Of a stretch of DNA of 58,479 bases, positions 44,848-53,963 are shown piece by piece. The notes under the pieces were generated by a model. It had not been told where the DNA came from. It searched no databases and worked only from the letters and a program-made list of their open reading frames with translations. The stretch comes from an uncultured Rhodopila sp. (lineage in GTDB: Bacteria > Pseudomonadota > Alphaproteobacteria > Acetobacterales > Acetobacteraceae), in NCBI RefSeq assembly GCF_903915725.1, contig NZ_CAIWTY010000081.1:1-58479 (forward strand), given 5' to 3'. The first letter of the stretch is position 1; every line of letters begins with the position of its first letter. A program made the position numbers and the translations under genes.

Positions 44848-45394
44848 CGGCGCATCTCCTTACATGACGTTTCGCTGTCAGACAGTCTTGTTGGTCCCCG
44901 GTTGCGACATGCCAGAACCTCCGCAGCGGCGGCGGGAAGCGTGGCAGGGGAGGTTATCCCGGTTCGCAGTGGCGGTCTCTGACGAAGCGGGATATTCGAA
45001 CTCTTACCCGTCATGCTGGCTTGAGCCGTTGGGAACAGGCCTGTCGCAATCATGCCTCAGTCCTGAAAGATTTATGCCACTTGATCTTGCGGGTGCGCAA
45101 GCCTGTTCATGGGCGGTGTTTGCCGGAAATCGTTACTATTTAGGTACGTGTAGCGCATTTTATTCGAATTTCTGATATGTATTGCATTTTACGTTCTGTT
45201 TAACGTCCTGTTACGGGAGCGCGGAGCCGGATACGGCCGGGCCGCTTCGTCCCGTCGCGCCATGCCCCGTCGTGATGGCCGGGACAGCCGCATAGGCGCC
45301 GACTGACGTACGGGCAGGCCGGACGGGCCGGCCGAAGCGATTCAACGTTGCCTCTGGTCGATGCGGCGGTGCGACGTTAAAAGGGCCTGCCTGT
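44848..45394. other. Intergenic region before tRNA-Leu
   Basis: About 550 bases without a coding frame I trust. An AT-rich patch lies around 45120-45215. It must contain the promoters for the minus-strand operon and for the tRNA, but no box is clear enough to place. Confidence 0.45.
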
Positions 45395-45477
45395 GCCCGC
45401 CTGGCGGAATGGTAGACGCAGCGGACTTAAAATCCGCAGTTGGAAACGACGTGCCGGTTCAAGTCCGGCGGTGGGCA
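45395..45477 (+). tRNA. tRNA-Leu (TAA anticodon)
   Basis: 83 bases. Acceptor GCCCGCC pairs with GGTGGGC (one G-T), D arm, anticodon stem GCGGA/TCCGC enclosing loop CTTAAAA with anticodon TAA at 45428-45430, a variable arm, GGTTCAAGTCC T-arm and discriminator A. CCA is not encoded. Confidence 0.96.
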
Positions 45478-45745
45478 TGGCATTGAAAATAAATCAGAAA
45501 TCGTCGCTCGCACCACTGAAACTCTGGCTGCGGAAATATCGCCCGTCCCGCACGCGGACCCACCGTGGACCTTGGGGAACGGCGCGTTCACGTCTTGGAG
45601 GGGTGCGGTAGCGTCTGGTCAGGCGCCCGTCGTTGCGGCCGACTCGGATCGCCGGAACGGCAACGGGAAGCTTTGACGAGCGTGACCGGCACGCGTCGCC
45701 CCGGAGACGGCACATCCTCAGTCGGCCGTTTTCAGTGCCGGCGCA

Positions 45746-46898
45746 TCACGAACCTTGTCGACCGTCATCGCAAAGATGTGGCCGTGTCAGCGCCAGCGTA
45801 TGCTGCGCAATCATCAGTTCCTCGTTGGTCGGGATGACCCAGAACGACACTTTGCTGTCCGGCGTGGAGATGCGTGGTCCGTTGGACGCGTTTGCCGCCG
45901 CGTCCAGCCTGACGCCGAGCCACGCCATCCTGGCGCACAGCGCCGCGCGCAGCGGTGCGGAGTTCTCGCCGATACCGGCGGTGAACACGAACGCATCCAA
46001 CCCGCCGAGCACAGCCGCATAGGCACCGGCAAACTTCGCCATCGCGTAGACAAAGTGCTCCACCGCCGCGACGGCGCGCGGAGCCGCATTGTCCTGCAGC
46101 ACCCGCATGTCGCCGCTGATGCCGGACAGGCCGAGCAGGCCCGAATGTTGGTACAGCATCGTCTCCAGCGACGCGTCGTCGTACAACTTGCTGCGCAGCA
46201 GGTAGAACAACGCCCTGGCAGGCACGTCGCCCGACCGCGTCGCCATCGGCAGGCCGGACAGCCCCGCGAAGCCCATCGTCGTCTCGATGCTGCGCCCGTC
46301 CAGCATGGCGCACAGGCTGGCGCCGCCGCCGAGATGGGCCGCGATCACCCGCCGTGCCGAGGGTGCGAATTTCGGCACCTGCCGGCTGATATAGTCGTAG
46401 GAGATGCCGTGATAGCCCCAGTGCCGCACGCCGGCATCACGCACATCCTGCGGCAGCGCATAGGTCTGCGCCACCTCCGGCATGCTGCGATGGAACGACG
46501 AATCGAAGCAGGCAACCTGAGGCAGGCCCGGGAACGCCTCGGCGAAAGCCCGCGCCCCGCAGTACATCGCCTTAGATCCGAACCGCTGCCTCGAACCGCG
46601 TTCCGCCGAGCACAAACCGGTGCCCGGCCGCGACGACCTTCGTATTGGCGAGGTTCGCTTCCAGCCATGTGATGACGAAATGCAGCGCCGTCCGGTGGTC
46701 GATCGCGTGGCCGTCACCCCACTCATACGCATCCAGCGGCTTCCCCGCCGCGTTTTTGACGACGAAATGCGGATCGTCCTGCATGCTGTCGATCCGTCCG
46801 ACGCAGACCAGCGGCAACGACCCGCCGGAATCCACACCATAGGCACCGAATTTCAGGCTGGTGGAGCCTGCGTTGAAAACGACGAGTGCTTCGCTCAA
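45746..46898 (-). pseudogene. ackA: Acetate kinase pseudogene
   Basis: The first part (46898 to about 46580, TTG start) gives a normal N-terminus with Phe-Asn-Ala-Gly-Ser-Thr-Ser-Leu-Lys-Phe and Gly-His-Arg-Phe-Val-Leu-Gly-Gly (Leu where the family has His), and stops at 46572. The rest continues in another frame with Phe-Asp-Ser-Ser-Phe-His, Gly-Gly-Gly-Ala-Ser and a complete C-terminus to 45746. Between them about 20 codons, including the Ala-Pro-Leu-His-Asn-Pro motif, are missing, which also shifts the frame. The gene cannot make an active acetate kinase. Confidence 0.9.
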
Positions 46899-47120
46899 GG
46901 CCCGTTACTCCGCGGTTTGTCAGCCACCGACGTGAAAACAATGATCGGCGAGGTGACGCTGCGTAGATCAAAGACCGTTCCATTACTTGACCAGAACCGA
47001 TTGCGGGTCAGCTTGTCGCCGATGAAAAGATTGTCGACCAGGAACTGCAATTCGTCGCCGTTCAGCTCGATGAAATCCCCCCACCATTCCTCGAACCGCA
47101 GATAGCGCTGCTTGTCGGCA
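46895..47120 (-). pseudogene. DUF3141 gene fragment
   Basis: One minus-strand frame reads Arg-Tyr-Leu-Arg-Phe-Glu-Glu-Trp-Trp-Gly-Asp-Phe, Asn-Leu-Phe-Ile-Gly-Asp-Lys-Leu and Thr-Ser-Pro-Ile-Ile-Val-Phe, matching my memory of DUF3141 (PHA-synthase-like hydrolase) proteins. About 75 codons survive, without a start or end. It runs into the ackA pseudogene as TTGA. DUF3141 and acetate kinase/phosphotransacetylase genes are commonly adjacent in alphaproteobacteria, so a deletion seems to have removed the rest. Confidence 0.75.
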
Positions 47121-47383
47121 TTGCACGCACGCGTTGCGCGTCATGGGACGACGCTCGGAGCAGGCTCCGAGGCCGGACGCGAACGCAAAACATTTGCCCC
47201 TCGGGGCGTTTCGACGCCCTGCTCAATCGAGCCGACCGCGCGCAGGACAATCACGAACGCGGACGGGAGCGGGCGAAGCGGATTGATGTCGTCGTGACAA
47301 GCGGCTCGAACGACATGGTTGCCGGTTGGTAACCCGCCTGCCCCCGGAGCGAGACGCTTGCGACGGTAAGCCGCTGCAAAAAT

Positions 47384-47460
47384 TGGTCGGAGCGGCGGGA
47401 TTCGAACCCACGACCCCCAGTCCCCCAGACTGATGCGCTACCAGACTGCGCTACGCTCCG
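47384..47460 (-). tRNA. tRNA-Pro (GGG anticodon)
   Basis: 77 bases with encoded CCA (47384-47386). Acceptor CGGAGCG/CGCTCCG is perfect, anticodon loop CTGGGGG gives anticodon GGG, and the T arm reads GGTTCGAATCC. Located next to the DUF3141/ackA remnants. Confidence 0.97.
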
Positions 47461-47559
47461 ACCGGCGGGGAACGGTTCAATACCAGCACCGCGCCCGCGC
47501 CGCAATGCGGTTCCTGCACACGCCCTGGCGTTTGCCGCCGAATGGTCCACATTCTCCTC

Positions 47560-49143
47560 ATGATCGCCTTCGCCGACTTGCTGGAGCGCCTTGTGTTCAC
47601 ACCGTCCCGCAACGCCAAGATTGCGCTGCTGCGGCGGTATTTTGCCACGGAGGCAGATCCGGATCGCGGCATCGGGCTGGCGGCGATCACCGGGGAGTTG
47701 TCGTTCACCACCGCCAAGCCGGGACTGATCCGGGAACTGGCGGCCGCCCGCACCGATCCCGTGCTATTCGACCGGTCGTACGACTACGTCGGCGACCTCG
47801 CGGAAACCGTCGCCCTGATGTGGGCGGCCAACCCGGCACAAGCCGAGCCGCCGGGCCTCGCGGAGGTGGTCGAGACGCTGGAAACCGCGCCAAAGGCCGC
47901 GCTGCCGGGGATTGTCGCGGCGTGGATGGACGAGACCGACGCCTCCACCCGTCTGGCGCTGCTGAAACTGATCACCGGCGGGCTGCGCGTCGGCGCCTCC
48001 GGCCGCCTCGCCAAGATCGCCCTGGCTGAAATCGGCGGCGTGGCGGCGGATGATGTCGAGGAAGTCTGGCACGGCCTGGCGCCGCCTTACCTGGAGCTGT
48101 TCGCGTGGCTGGAGGGCAGGGGGCCGAAGCCCGATCCGGCCGGCGCCCCGGTGTTCCGGCCGCCAATGCTGGCGCATCCGCTGGAGGCGAGCGATTTGGC
48201 CGCGTTGAACCCGGCGGATTGGCGCGCGGAATGGAAATGGGACGGCATCCGGGTGCAGGTCGTCGCCACCGCCGGCGGGCGGCGGCTGTTTTCCCGCGGC
48301 GCCGACGACATCTCCGGCGCGTTCCCGGAGATCCTGGCGGCGATGGAGTTTCATGGCGTGCTGGACGGGGAGCTGCTGGTAATCCGCGACGGGGTGGTGG
48401 CGCCGTTCGCCGATTTGCAGCAGCGGCTGAACCGCAAGGCGGTGAGCGCCAAGATGATGGAGCGGTTTCCCGTCGGCATCCATTTGTATGATCTGCTGTT
48501 AGATGGCACCGAGGACCTCCGTCCGCTGCCGTTCGACCAGCGGCGGGCGCGGCTGGAGGATTGGGTGGCGCGGCAGCGGCCGGCGCGGATGGATTTGTCT
48601 CCATTGATCCGCTTCGGCTCGTTGCAGGAGCTGATGGCGTTGCGGGAGGGTGCGCGGGCGGCCTCGATCGAGGGGCTGATGCTGAAGCGTGGGGACAGCC
48701 CGTACCTGCCGGGGCGGGTGAAGGGGCAATGGTGGAAGTGGAAGCGCGATCCGCTGACCGTCGATGCGGTGCTGATGTATGCGCAACGCGGGCACGGCAA
48801 GCGCAGCAGCTTTTATTCGGATTATACCTTCGGGGTCTGGCGGGGCGACGAGCTGGTGCCTGTCGGCAAGGCGTATTTCGGCTTCACCGACCAGGAACTG
48901 GCATTTTTGGACCGGTGGATTCGAAACCACACCACCGCCCGGTTTGGGCCGGTGCGGGAAGTGGAGAAGCAGATGGTGCTGGAGGTCGCGTTCGACGCGG
49001 TCCAGTTGTCCAATCGGCACAAATCCGGGGTGGCGATGCGCTTCCCCCGCGTCGCCCGCATTCGCACCGACAAACCCGCCGCCGAAGCCGATCGGCTGGA
49101 GACCCTGATGGCGCTGGTGGAGGATCGGGTGGCGGTGGATTGA
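47560..49143 (+). CDS. ATP-dependent DNA ligase (cisplatin-damage-response type)
   Basis: Encodes 527 residues: helical N-terminal DNA-binding domain (about 1-190), adenylation domain with Lys226 in Glu-Trp-Lys-Trp-Asp-Gly-Ile-Arg, and an OB domain ending Arg-Phe-Pro-Arg-Val-Ala-Arg-Ile-Arg. It seals nicks using ATP, in addition to the NAD-dependent replicative ligase. Start 47560 chosen because homologues begin at Met-x-x-Phe-Ala-x-Leu-Leu. In many genomes it is next to a ligase-associated exonuclease and helicase; neither is here. Confidence 0.93.
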   Translation: MIAFADLLERLVFTPSRNAKIALLRRYFATEADPDRGIGLAAITGELSFTTAKPGLIRELAAARTDPVLFDRSYDYVGDLAETVALMWAANPAQAEPPGLAEVVETLETAPKAALPGIVAAWMDETDASTRLALLKLITGGLRVGASGRLAKIALAEIGGVAADDVEEVWHGLAPPYLELFAWLEGRGPKPDPAGAPVFRPPMLAHPLEASDLAALNPADWRAEWKWDGIRVQVVATAGGRRLFSRGADDISGAFPEILAAMEFHGVLDGELLVIRDGVVAPFADLQQRLNRKAVSAKMMERFPVGIHLYDLLLDGTEDLRPLPFDQRRARLEDWVARQRPARMDLSPLIRFGSLQELMALREGARAASIEGLMLKRGDSPYLPGRVKGQWWKWKRDPLTVDAVLMYAQRGHGKRSSFYSDYTFGVWRGDELVPVGKAYFGFTDQELAFLDRWIRNHTTARFGPVREVEKQMVLEVAFDAVQLSNRHKSGVAMRFPRVARIRTDKPAAEADRLETLMALVEDRVAVD

Positions 49144-49301
49144 GCCGGATGTGGACTGGTTTTTTGTTCAGATCTATCAGTCCTCAGCCGTGTTGATTGG
49201 CGGACGGGGACGCGGGCGCGGAAACGGCGGCGCCTGATCAAGGCGGGCGATCTGGACGCGGTTTAATGAAACTGTGCCGTCGCGTTTGGCGTTTTGGAAT
49301 C

Positions 49302-50282
49302 ATGGCAATTTATGACCCAATTCGCGACAACCTGTCCGCGGCGAGCAATTCCATTGCGATTCCGCCGCCTGCCCTCGGTACGGCCCCTTCGCCATCGTTC
49401 ATCGGTGACGACGCGATCACCGTCCCGGCCGGCGGTTTCAGCACGTTGTATGCCTTCGGCGACAGCCTCTCGGATGCCGGCAATGTTTCACTGCTGACCG
49501 CGGAACAGATACCGACCCGCGCGATCTATAGCGACGGGCGGTTCACCAACGGCAATGTGTGGGTGCAGGATTTGGCGGCGAACCTGCACATCCAGGCGGT
49601 GAAGCCGAGCGTGGCCGGTGGGACGGATTATGCCTATGGCGGGGCGGAAACCGGCACAACCTCCGTCCATGCGGCCAATCCGACCGACCTGCCGGCGCAA
49701 CTCGCGATGTTCGAGGCGCGGGTGCCGCAGCCTTCACCCACGGCGCTTTATACGGTCTGGGCCGGGGCGAATGATGTGCTGGGTATCGCGAACTCCACCG
49801 AAACCCCGGCGCAGCAGGCGACGAGCGTGCAGCAGGCCGTCACCAATGAAGTTGGCTTCATCAGTGGCCTGATCGCGCATGGGGCGAAGGATCTGGTGGT
49901 GATGAACGTGCCGGATCTGGGTGTCACCCCGTATGAAAAGGCCCGGCCGCTCAGCGATGCGACCTCCAGCGCTTTGGCGAAAGCCTACAACGCCGAACTG
50001 GGCGCGGCCCTGCAACAGATTGTCGCTTCGGGCGCGGCGTCGATCGATTACGTCAACACCTTCGGGTTGCTCGATCTGGCGGTGTCCGATCCAACGGCAT
50101 TTGGACTGACGAATGTGACCCAGCCGGTCTGGACCGGCAACCTGACGGGCGGTGGCGGCACGCTGACCGCGACGGGCGCGGCGCAGAACGGGCATCTGTT
50201 CTTCGACGATCTGCATCCGACGGCTGCCGGGCATTCCCTGCTGGCGCAGGCGGTAACGCAGGGTTTGACCGGGACGGTCTGA
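49302..50282 (+). CDS. SGNH/GDSL-family hydrolase
   Basis: Encodes 326 residues. Block I Phe-Gly-Asp-Ser-Leu-Ser-Asp-Ala-Gly-Asn (catalytic Ser near 53), block III Gly-Ala-Asn-Asp and block V Asp-Asp-Leu-His-Pro-Thr are intact. No classical signal peptide; the Gly/Thr-rich end and Asn/Gly segments fit a secreted esterase/lipase, perhaps type I. Start choice is uncertain (49266 and 49302); 49302 gives a simpler N-terminus. Confidence 0.9.
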   Translation: MAIYDPIRDNLSAASNSIAIPPPALGTAPSPSFIGDDAITVPAGGFSTLYAFGDSLSDAGNVSLLTAEQIPTRAIYSDGRFTNGNVWVQDLAANLHIQAVKPSVAGGTDYAYGGAETGTTSVHAANPTDLPAQLAMFEARVPQPSPTALYTVWAGANDVLGIANSTETPAQQATSVQQAVTNEVGFISGLIAHGAKDLVVMNVPDLGVTPYEKARPLSDATSSALAKAYNAELGAALQQIVASGAASIDYVNTFGLLDLAVSDPTAFGLTNVTQPVWTGNLTGGGGTLTATGAAQNGHLFFDDLHPTAAGHSLLAQAVTQGLTGTV

Positions 50283-50311
50283 CATCAGGCGTTTATCGGC
50301 GCTCCGCATCG

Positions 50312-51529
50312 TTACCGAGGTACGTTTCCGCTGCGCACCGGTATCCCGGTTTGTTCGTGGCACACCCGCGCCAGTTCGCGCACACCGTCGCGGATCGTCT
50401 GCCTGTCCGGCATGGCGAAGCATAGTCGCAGGGAATTGCTGGAGTTGTCGGCGCTGACCGCCCAGTCCGGCCCGGGATTGAAGACGATCCCGGCCTCCGC
50501 CGCCGGCTTCACCAGCTTGCGCACATCGACGGCGTCCGGAAGTTTGATCCACAGAAAAATGCCGCCCTTCGGCGTCCAGCATTCCGCCGCGGCGCCGAAT
50601 TCGCGCGCCACCGCCTCGATCATGGTGTCCAGCTTGCCGCGCAGCACGGCGTTCAGGTGTTGCACATGGCTGTCGAAATGGCGCGAGAAATATTCAGCGA
50701 CGATCAACTGATCCAGCGCGCCGGTGCCGCCGTCAGTCTTCAGGGGCAGCACCCTGCTGATGATGTCCCATCCCGCGATCAGGTAACCAAGGCGCAGCGC
50801 CGGGGCCAATGACTTCGAAAATGAACCGATATGGATGACGCAGCCGGGGTCGAGCGCATACAGCGCGGGCGGCGCGTCCACACCCTCCCACAGCAGATCG
50901 GCGTAGCACTCGTCCTCAAAAATCGGCACGCCGTATTCGCGTGCCAGGGCGATCAGGGCGTGGCGGCGATCCAGCGGCAGGATGCTGGCGGTGGGGTTCT
51001 GGATGGTCGGGATGGTGTAGATGAATTTTGGCTTGATCCCGCCGGCCTTCAGTTCGGCGAGTTGCCGGGCCAGCGCATCGATGACGATCCCGTCTGCATC
51101 CAGCTTCATGCCGATCAGCTTCGCGCCGAGCTTGCGGAACCGGTTCAACGCACCCTGATAGCAGTATTCCTCGGTCAGCACCGTGTCGCCCGGGTTCAGC
51201 AACAGCCGGCTGACCATGTCGATGCCCTGGCCGGATCCTGTGGTGATCAGGATGTCCCCAATTGGTGCGTTAATCCCCCTCTGGCGCCGGGATTTGTCGG
51301 CGACGAACTGGCGCAACCCCGGATAGCCCTGCGGGCCCAAGCCAAGTCCGTAGATCGCCAGCTTCGATCCCTCGCGGCGAAGCACGGAAGCCGCCGCTTC
51401 GACCAAGCCCTCGACCGGGATCTGCTCGGGGTCGTTGTTACCACCGATGAAATAGTATTTCGGGAACGGCGCCCAGCGTGGCGCCGGGTCGGGCAGGCCG
51501 TCGCTGAACAACGTCGAATAATCAAACAT
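50312..51529 (-). CDS. PLP-dependent aminotransferase (2-aminoadipate/MocR-like class I)
   Basis: Encodes 405 residues. Features: Thr-Gly-Ser-Gly-Gln-Gly, Thr-Ile-Gln-Asn-Pro-Thr-Ala, Glu-Asp-Glu-Cys-Tyr and PLP Lys in Ser-Phe-Ser-Lys-Ser-Leu-Ala-Pro. No DNA-binding domain, so it is an enzyme, not a MocR regulator. It runs just behind a SDR gene on the same strand (72 bases apart). Confidence 0.91.
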   Translation of the reverse strand: MFDYSTLFSDGLPDPAPRWAPFPKYYFIGGNNDPEQIPVEGLVEAAASVLRREGSKLAIYGLGLGPQGYPGLRQFVADKSRRQRGINAPIGDILITTGSGQGIDMVSRLLLNPGDTVLTEEYCYQGALNRFRKLGAKLIGMKLDADGIVIDALARQLAELKAGGIKPKFIYTIPTIQNPTASILPLDRRHALIALAREYGVPIFEDECYADLLWEGVDAPPALYALDPGCVIHIGSFSKSLAPALRLGYLIAGWDIISRVLPLKTDGGTGALDQLIVAEYFSRHFDSHVQHLNAVLRGKLDTMIEAVAREFGAAAECWTPKGGIFLWIKLPDAVDVRKLVKPAAEAGIVFNPGPDWAVSADNSSNSLRLCFAMPDRQTIRDGVRELARVCHEQTGIPVRSGNVPR

Positions 51530-51601
51530 GCCGCCGTGTCCCTATCTGCTGCTCGCAGGTTAGCACCGAACCGTCAGCGTGTGAAACCCCATCGCACGTG
51601 G

Positions 51602-52387
51602 CTACATCGTGGTTTGCATGTCCGCGTCTACGCTGATCGCCTGACCGCTGATGGTGGCGCCGAACGGGCTGGCGAGATACAGCGCCATGTTGGCGATATC
51701 CTGCTGGGTCACGAAGCATTTCAGGCTGGTGGTCGCGACGGTGCGCTCGGTCATTTCGTTCTCCGAGATCGACGCCGCCGCCGCCTTGGCCTTGATGACG
51801 GCACGGATGCGCGGCCCGTCCACAGGGCCCGGCAGGATCGCGTTGACCCGGATGCCGTCGCGGCCAAGCTCGATCGACAGCGACTTGGTAAACCCGACAA
51901 CGCCCCATTTCGCCGCCGCATAGGGCGCGCGCAGCGGAAAGCCGAACCGCCCCGCTGCGGAGGACAGGTTGATGATCGCGCCGCCACCGGCTGCCCGCAG
52001 CACCGGAATCGCGCGGCGTGAGGTCGCGAACATCGATGCCAGGTCGATGCGCAAGGTGGCTTCGAGTTCCTCCGGCGTCACGTGCTCCACCGGCGCCGTC
52101 GGCCCGGCGATGCCGGCGTTGTTGACCAGCACATCGAGGCCGCCAAGCTGCTTCACCGCCGCATCGACGAAGGCCTCGCAATGCGCCGCGTCGCCTGCGT
52201 CGGCGACCATGCCGGGATGGCCGCACGCCGCCACCGCCGCGGCGTCGATGTCGCTGATGAAGACGGTCGCGCCGCAATGGATGAAGCTGTCGGCCATGAC
52301 TTTGCCGATGCCGTTCGCCCCGGCGGAGATTGCCACCTTGTAGCCGGTCAGATCGACCGTCAGCGGCGTGTTGGCTCCGGCTACCAT
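51602..52387 (-). CDS. SDR-family oxidoreductase
   Basis: Encodes 261 residues with Gly-Ala-Asn-Gly-Ile-Gly cofactor loop (first Thr replaced by Ser-Ala), Asn-Asn-Ala-Gly, Ser in Asn-Leu-Ser-Ser-Ala and Tyr-Ala-Ala-Ala-Lys. The catalytic residues are complete. A typical 3-oxoacyl/sugar dehydrogenase-like SDR; substrate unknown. It diverges from the LVIVD-repeat gene with 66 bases between the starts. Confidence 0.91.
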   Translation of the reverse strand: MVAGANTPLTVDLTGYKVAISAGANGIGKVMADSFIHCGATVFISDIDAAAVAACGHPGMVADAGDAAHCEAFVDAAVKQLGGLDVLVNNAGIAGPTAPVEHVTPEELEATLRIDLASMFATSRRAIPVLRAAGGGAIINLSSAAGRFGFPLRAPYAAAKWGVVGFTKSLSIELGRDGIRVNAILPGPVDGPRIRAVIKAKAAAASISENEMTERTVATTSLKCFVTQQDIANMALYLASPFGATISGQAISVDADMQTTM

Positions 52388-52453
52388 GCGTCTGTTCCCC
52401 TTTTTCCCGCGTCAGGTAAGGTGATGGCGGGGAAAAACGGGGGAGGCAAGAGC

Positions 52454-53680
52454 ATGGTCACGCCGGAGGCTGCGCGGAACATCTCGTTCGTCGGTCACAC
52501 CGACCAGGGCGGCCGCGGCGACGGCGTGCAGGTCATGGTCAATCGTGGCCACGCCTATATCGGCACCCGGGTCAGCCGCGGCGTCATGGTCACCGACGTG
52601 CGCGACCCGCGCCATCCGAAGCCGGTGAATTTCCTGCCGATACACCCGAATTCGTGGTGCATGCATGTGCAGACGGCGAACGACCTGCTGCTGTGCATCG
52701 AGGAACTCGACCTGAAGGCCTTGCTGTCGCAGCAGGATTACTATGCGCGGTCGAACCAGGTCGATTCGGCACGATATGGCAAGCGCGGGGTGGATTTCTC
52801 CGCCGGGATGCGGGTCTATGACATCGCTGATCCCGCCAATCCGCGGCCGATAGGATTTATGGAAGTGGAGGGACTGGGACTGCACAGGATCTGGTGGACG
52901 GGCGGGCGGTATGCCTATGCCTCGGCGCTACTGGACGGGTTCCTCGACCATATTCTTATCAGTATCGACATGGCTGATCCGGCAAAACCGCGGGAGGTCG
53001 GGCGATGGTGGATACCGGGGATGCATGCGGCGGCGGGCGAGACTCCGCACTGGAAGGGCCGCTGGGCGCTGCATCATGCGGTGGTGGAGGACGACGTCGC
53101 CTATGCGTCCTGGCGGGACGGCGGGCTGACGATCCTGGATGTGAAGGACCCGGCGCGGCCCGAATTGATTGTTCACCGTAACTGGTCGCCTCCGTACGGC
53201 GGTGGCACGCATAGCGCGTTGCCGCTGCACGACCGCGGTCTGCTGGTGGTGGCGGACGAGGCGACGATGAACATCGACCAGGAGCAGTTGAAGCGGACGT
53301 GGATTTTCGATATCCGGGAGAAGACGAATCCGGTTTCGATTGCAACCATGCCGACTCCGGCCGAGCAGGATTATATAGCGATGGGCGGCCAGTTCGGGCC
53401 GCATAACCTGCATGAGAACCGGCCGGGATCGTTCCGGTCGTCGGAGACGATTTTCGCGACCTGGCAGAGCGCCGGTGTACGCGTCTTCGACATCGGGGAT
53501 GCGTATCAGCCGAAGGAGGTCGGCTTTTTCGTACCGCCACCCCCGTCGAAGTGGATGGAGCCGATGCGCGGCCGAGCGAAAGTCCGGCACACGGCGGATC
53601 TTTTCGTCGCGGAGGACGGGCTGATGTACGTTACGGATTACGATGCGGGTCTGTACATCCTGCAATGGAACGGTGGGTGA
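52454..53680 (+). CDS. LVIVD-repeat beta-propeller protein
   Basis: Encodes 408 residues. Repeated Arg-x-Tyr-Asp-Ile-Ala-Asp-Pro-Ala-x-Pro and Val-Thr-Asp-Val-Arg-Asp-Pro motifs mark LVIVD repeats, giving a beta-propeller. ATG 52454 has GGGGGAGG 7 bases upstream. No signal peptide is seen. Family function is unclear; some members are surface or redox-related proteins. Confidence 0.85.
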   Translation: MVTPEAARNISFVGHTDQGGRGDGVQVMVNRGHAYIGTRVSRGVMVTDVRDPRHPKPVNFLPIHPNSWCMHVQTANDLLLCIEELDLKALLSQQDYYARSNQVDSARYGKRGVDFSAGMRVYDIADPANPRPIGFMEVEGLGLHRIWWTGGRYAYASALLDGFLDHILISIDMADPAKPREVGRWWIPGMHAAAGETPHWKGRWALHHAVVEDDVAYASWRDGGLTILDVKDPARPELIVHRNWSPPYGGGTHSALPLHDRGLLVVADEATMNIDQEQLKRTWIFDIREKTNPVSIATMPTPAEQDYIAMGGQFGPHNLHENRPGSFRSSETIFATWQSAGVRVFDIGDAYQPKEVGFFVPPPPSKWMEPMRGRAKVRHTADLFVAEDGLMYVTDYDAGLYILQWNGG

Positions 53681-53718
53681 CCGGCTGGCAAGGCCGGAGC
53701 GGCGGCAGCCGAAAAAGA

Positions 53719-53854
53719 TTTTAACACAAAGAAAGGAATGAGGATTCACAGAGGGAATGGAGAAGCAAGGACTGCGGCGCGGGCGGGCGCAGCGAACCCG
53801 GTCTTGCCTTCTCTGTGCGTCTCTGTGCAACCTCGTTCTATCTCTGTGTTAAAA
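53719..53854. repeat. Inverted repeat with TTTTAACACA ends
   Basis: TTTTAACACA (53719-53728) and TGTGTTAAAA (53845-53854) are terminal; between them run imperfect CACAGAG/CTCTGTG arms, giving about 60-base arms. Located between the LVIVD gene and the LLM-class gene. It resembles a REP- or MITE-like element; no reading frame inside. Confidence 0.7.
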
Positions 53855-53963
53855 TGCTTGCTTGCCGAAGACAAAACCCCCGGGTCGTCTAAACCGGAGA
53901 TCATCGGCGCCGGCCGGCATTCCCGACGAACCCGTGCGAAAACAGGAAACAAGGAGTTCTCCC

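Noticed and set aside
45393..45611. Short plus-strand frames across tRNA-Leu
   Set aside because: They translate the tRNA itself.
53741..53960. Frames reading through the 53719-53854 inverted repeat
   Set aside because: They follow the repeat and end before the true start of the LLM gene.
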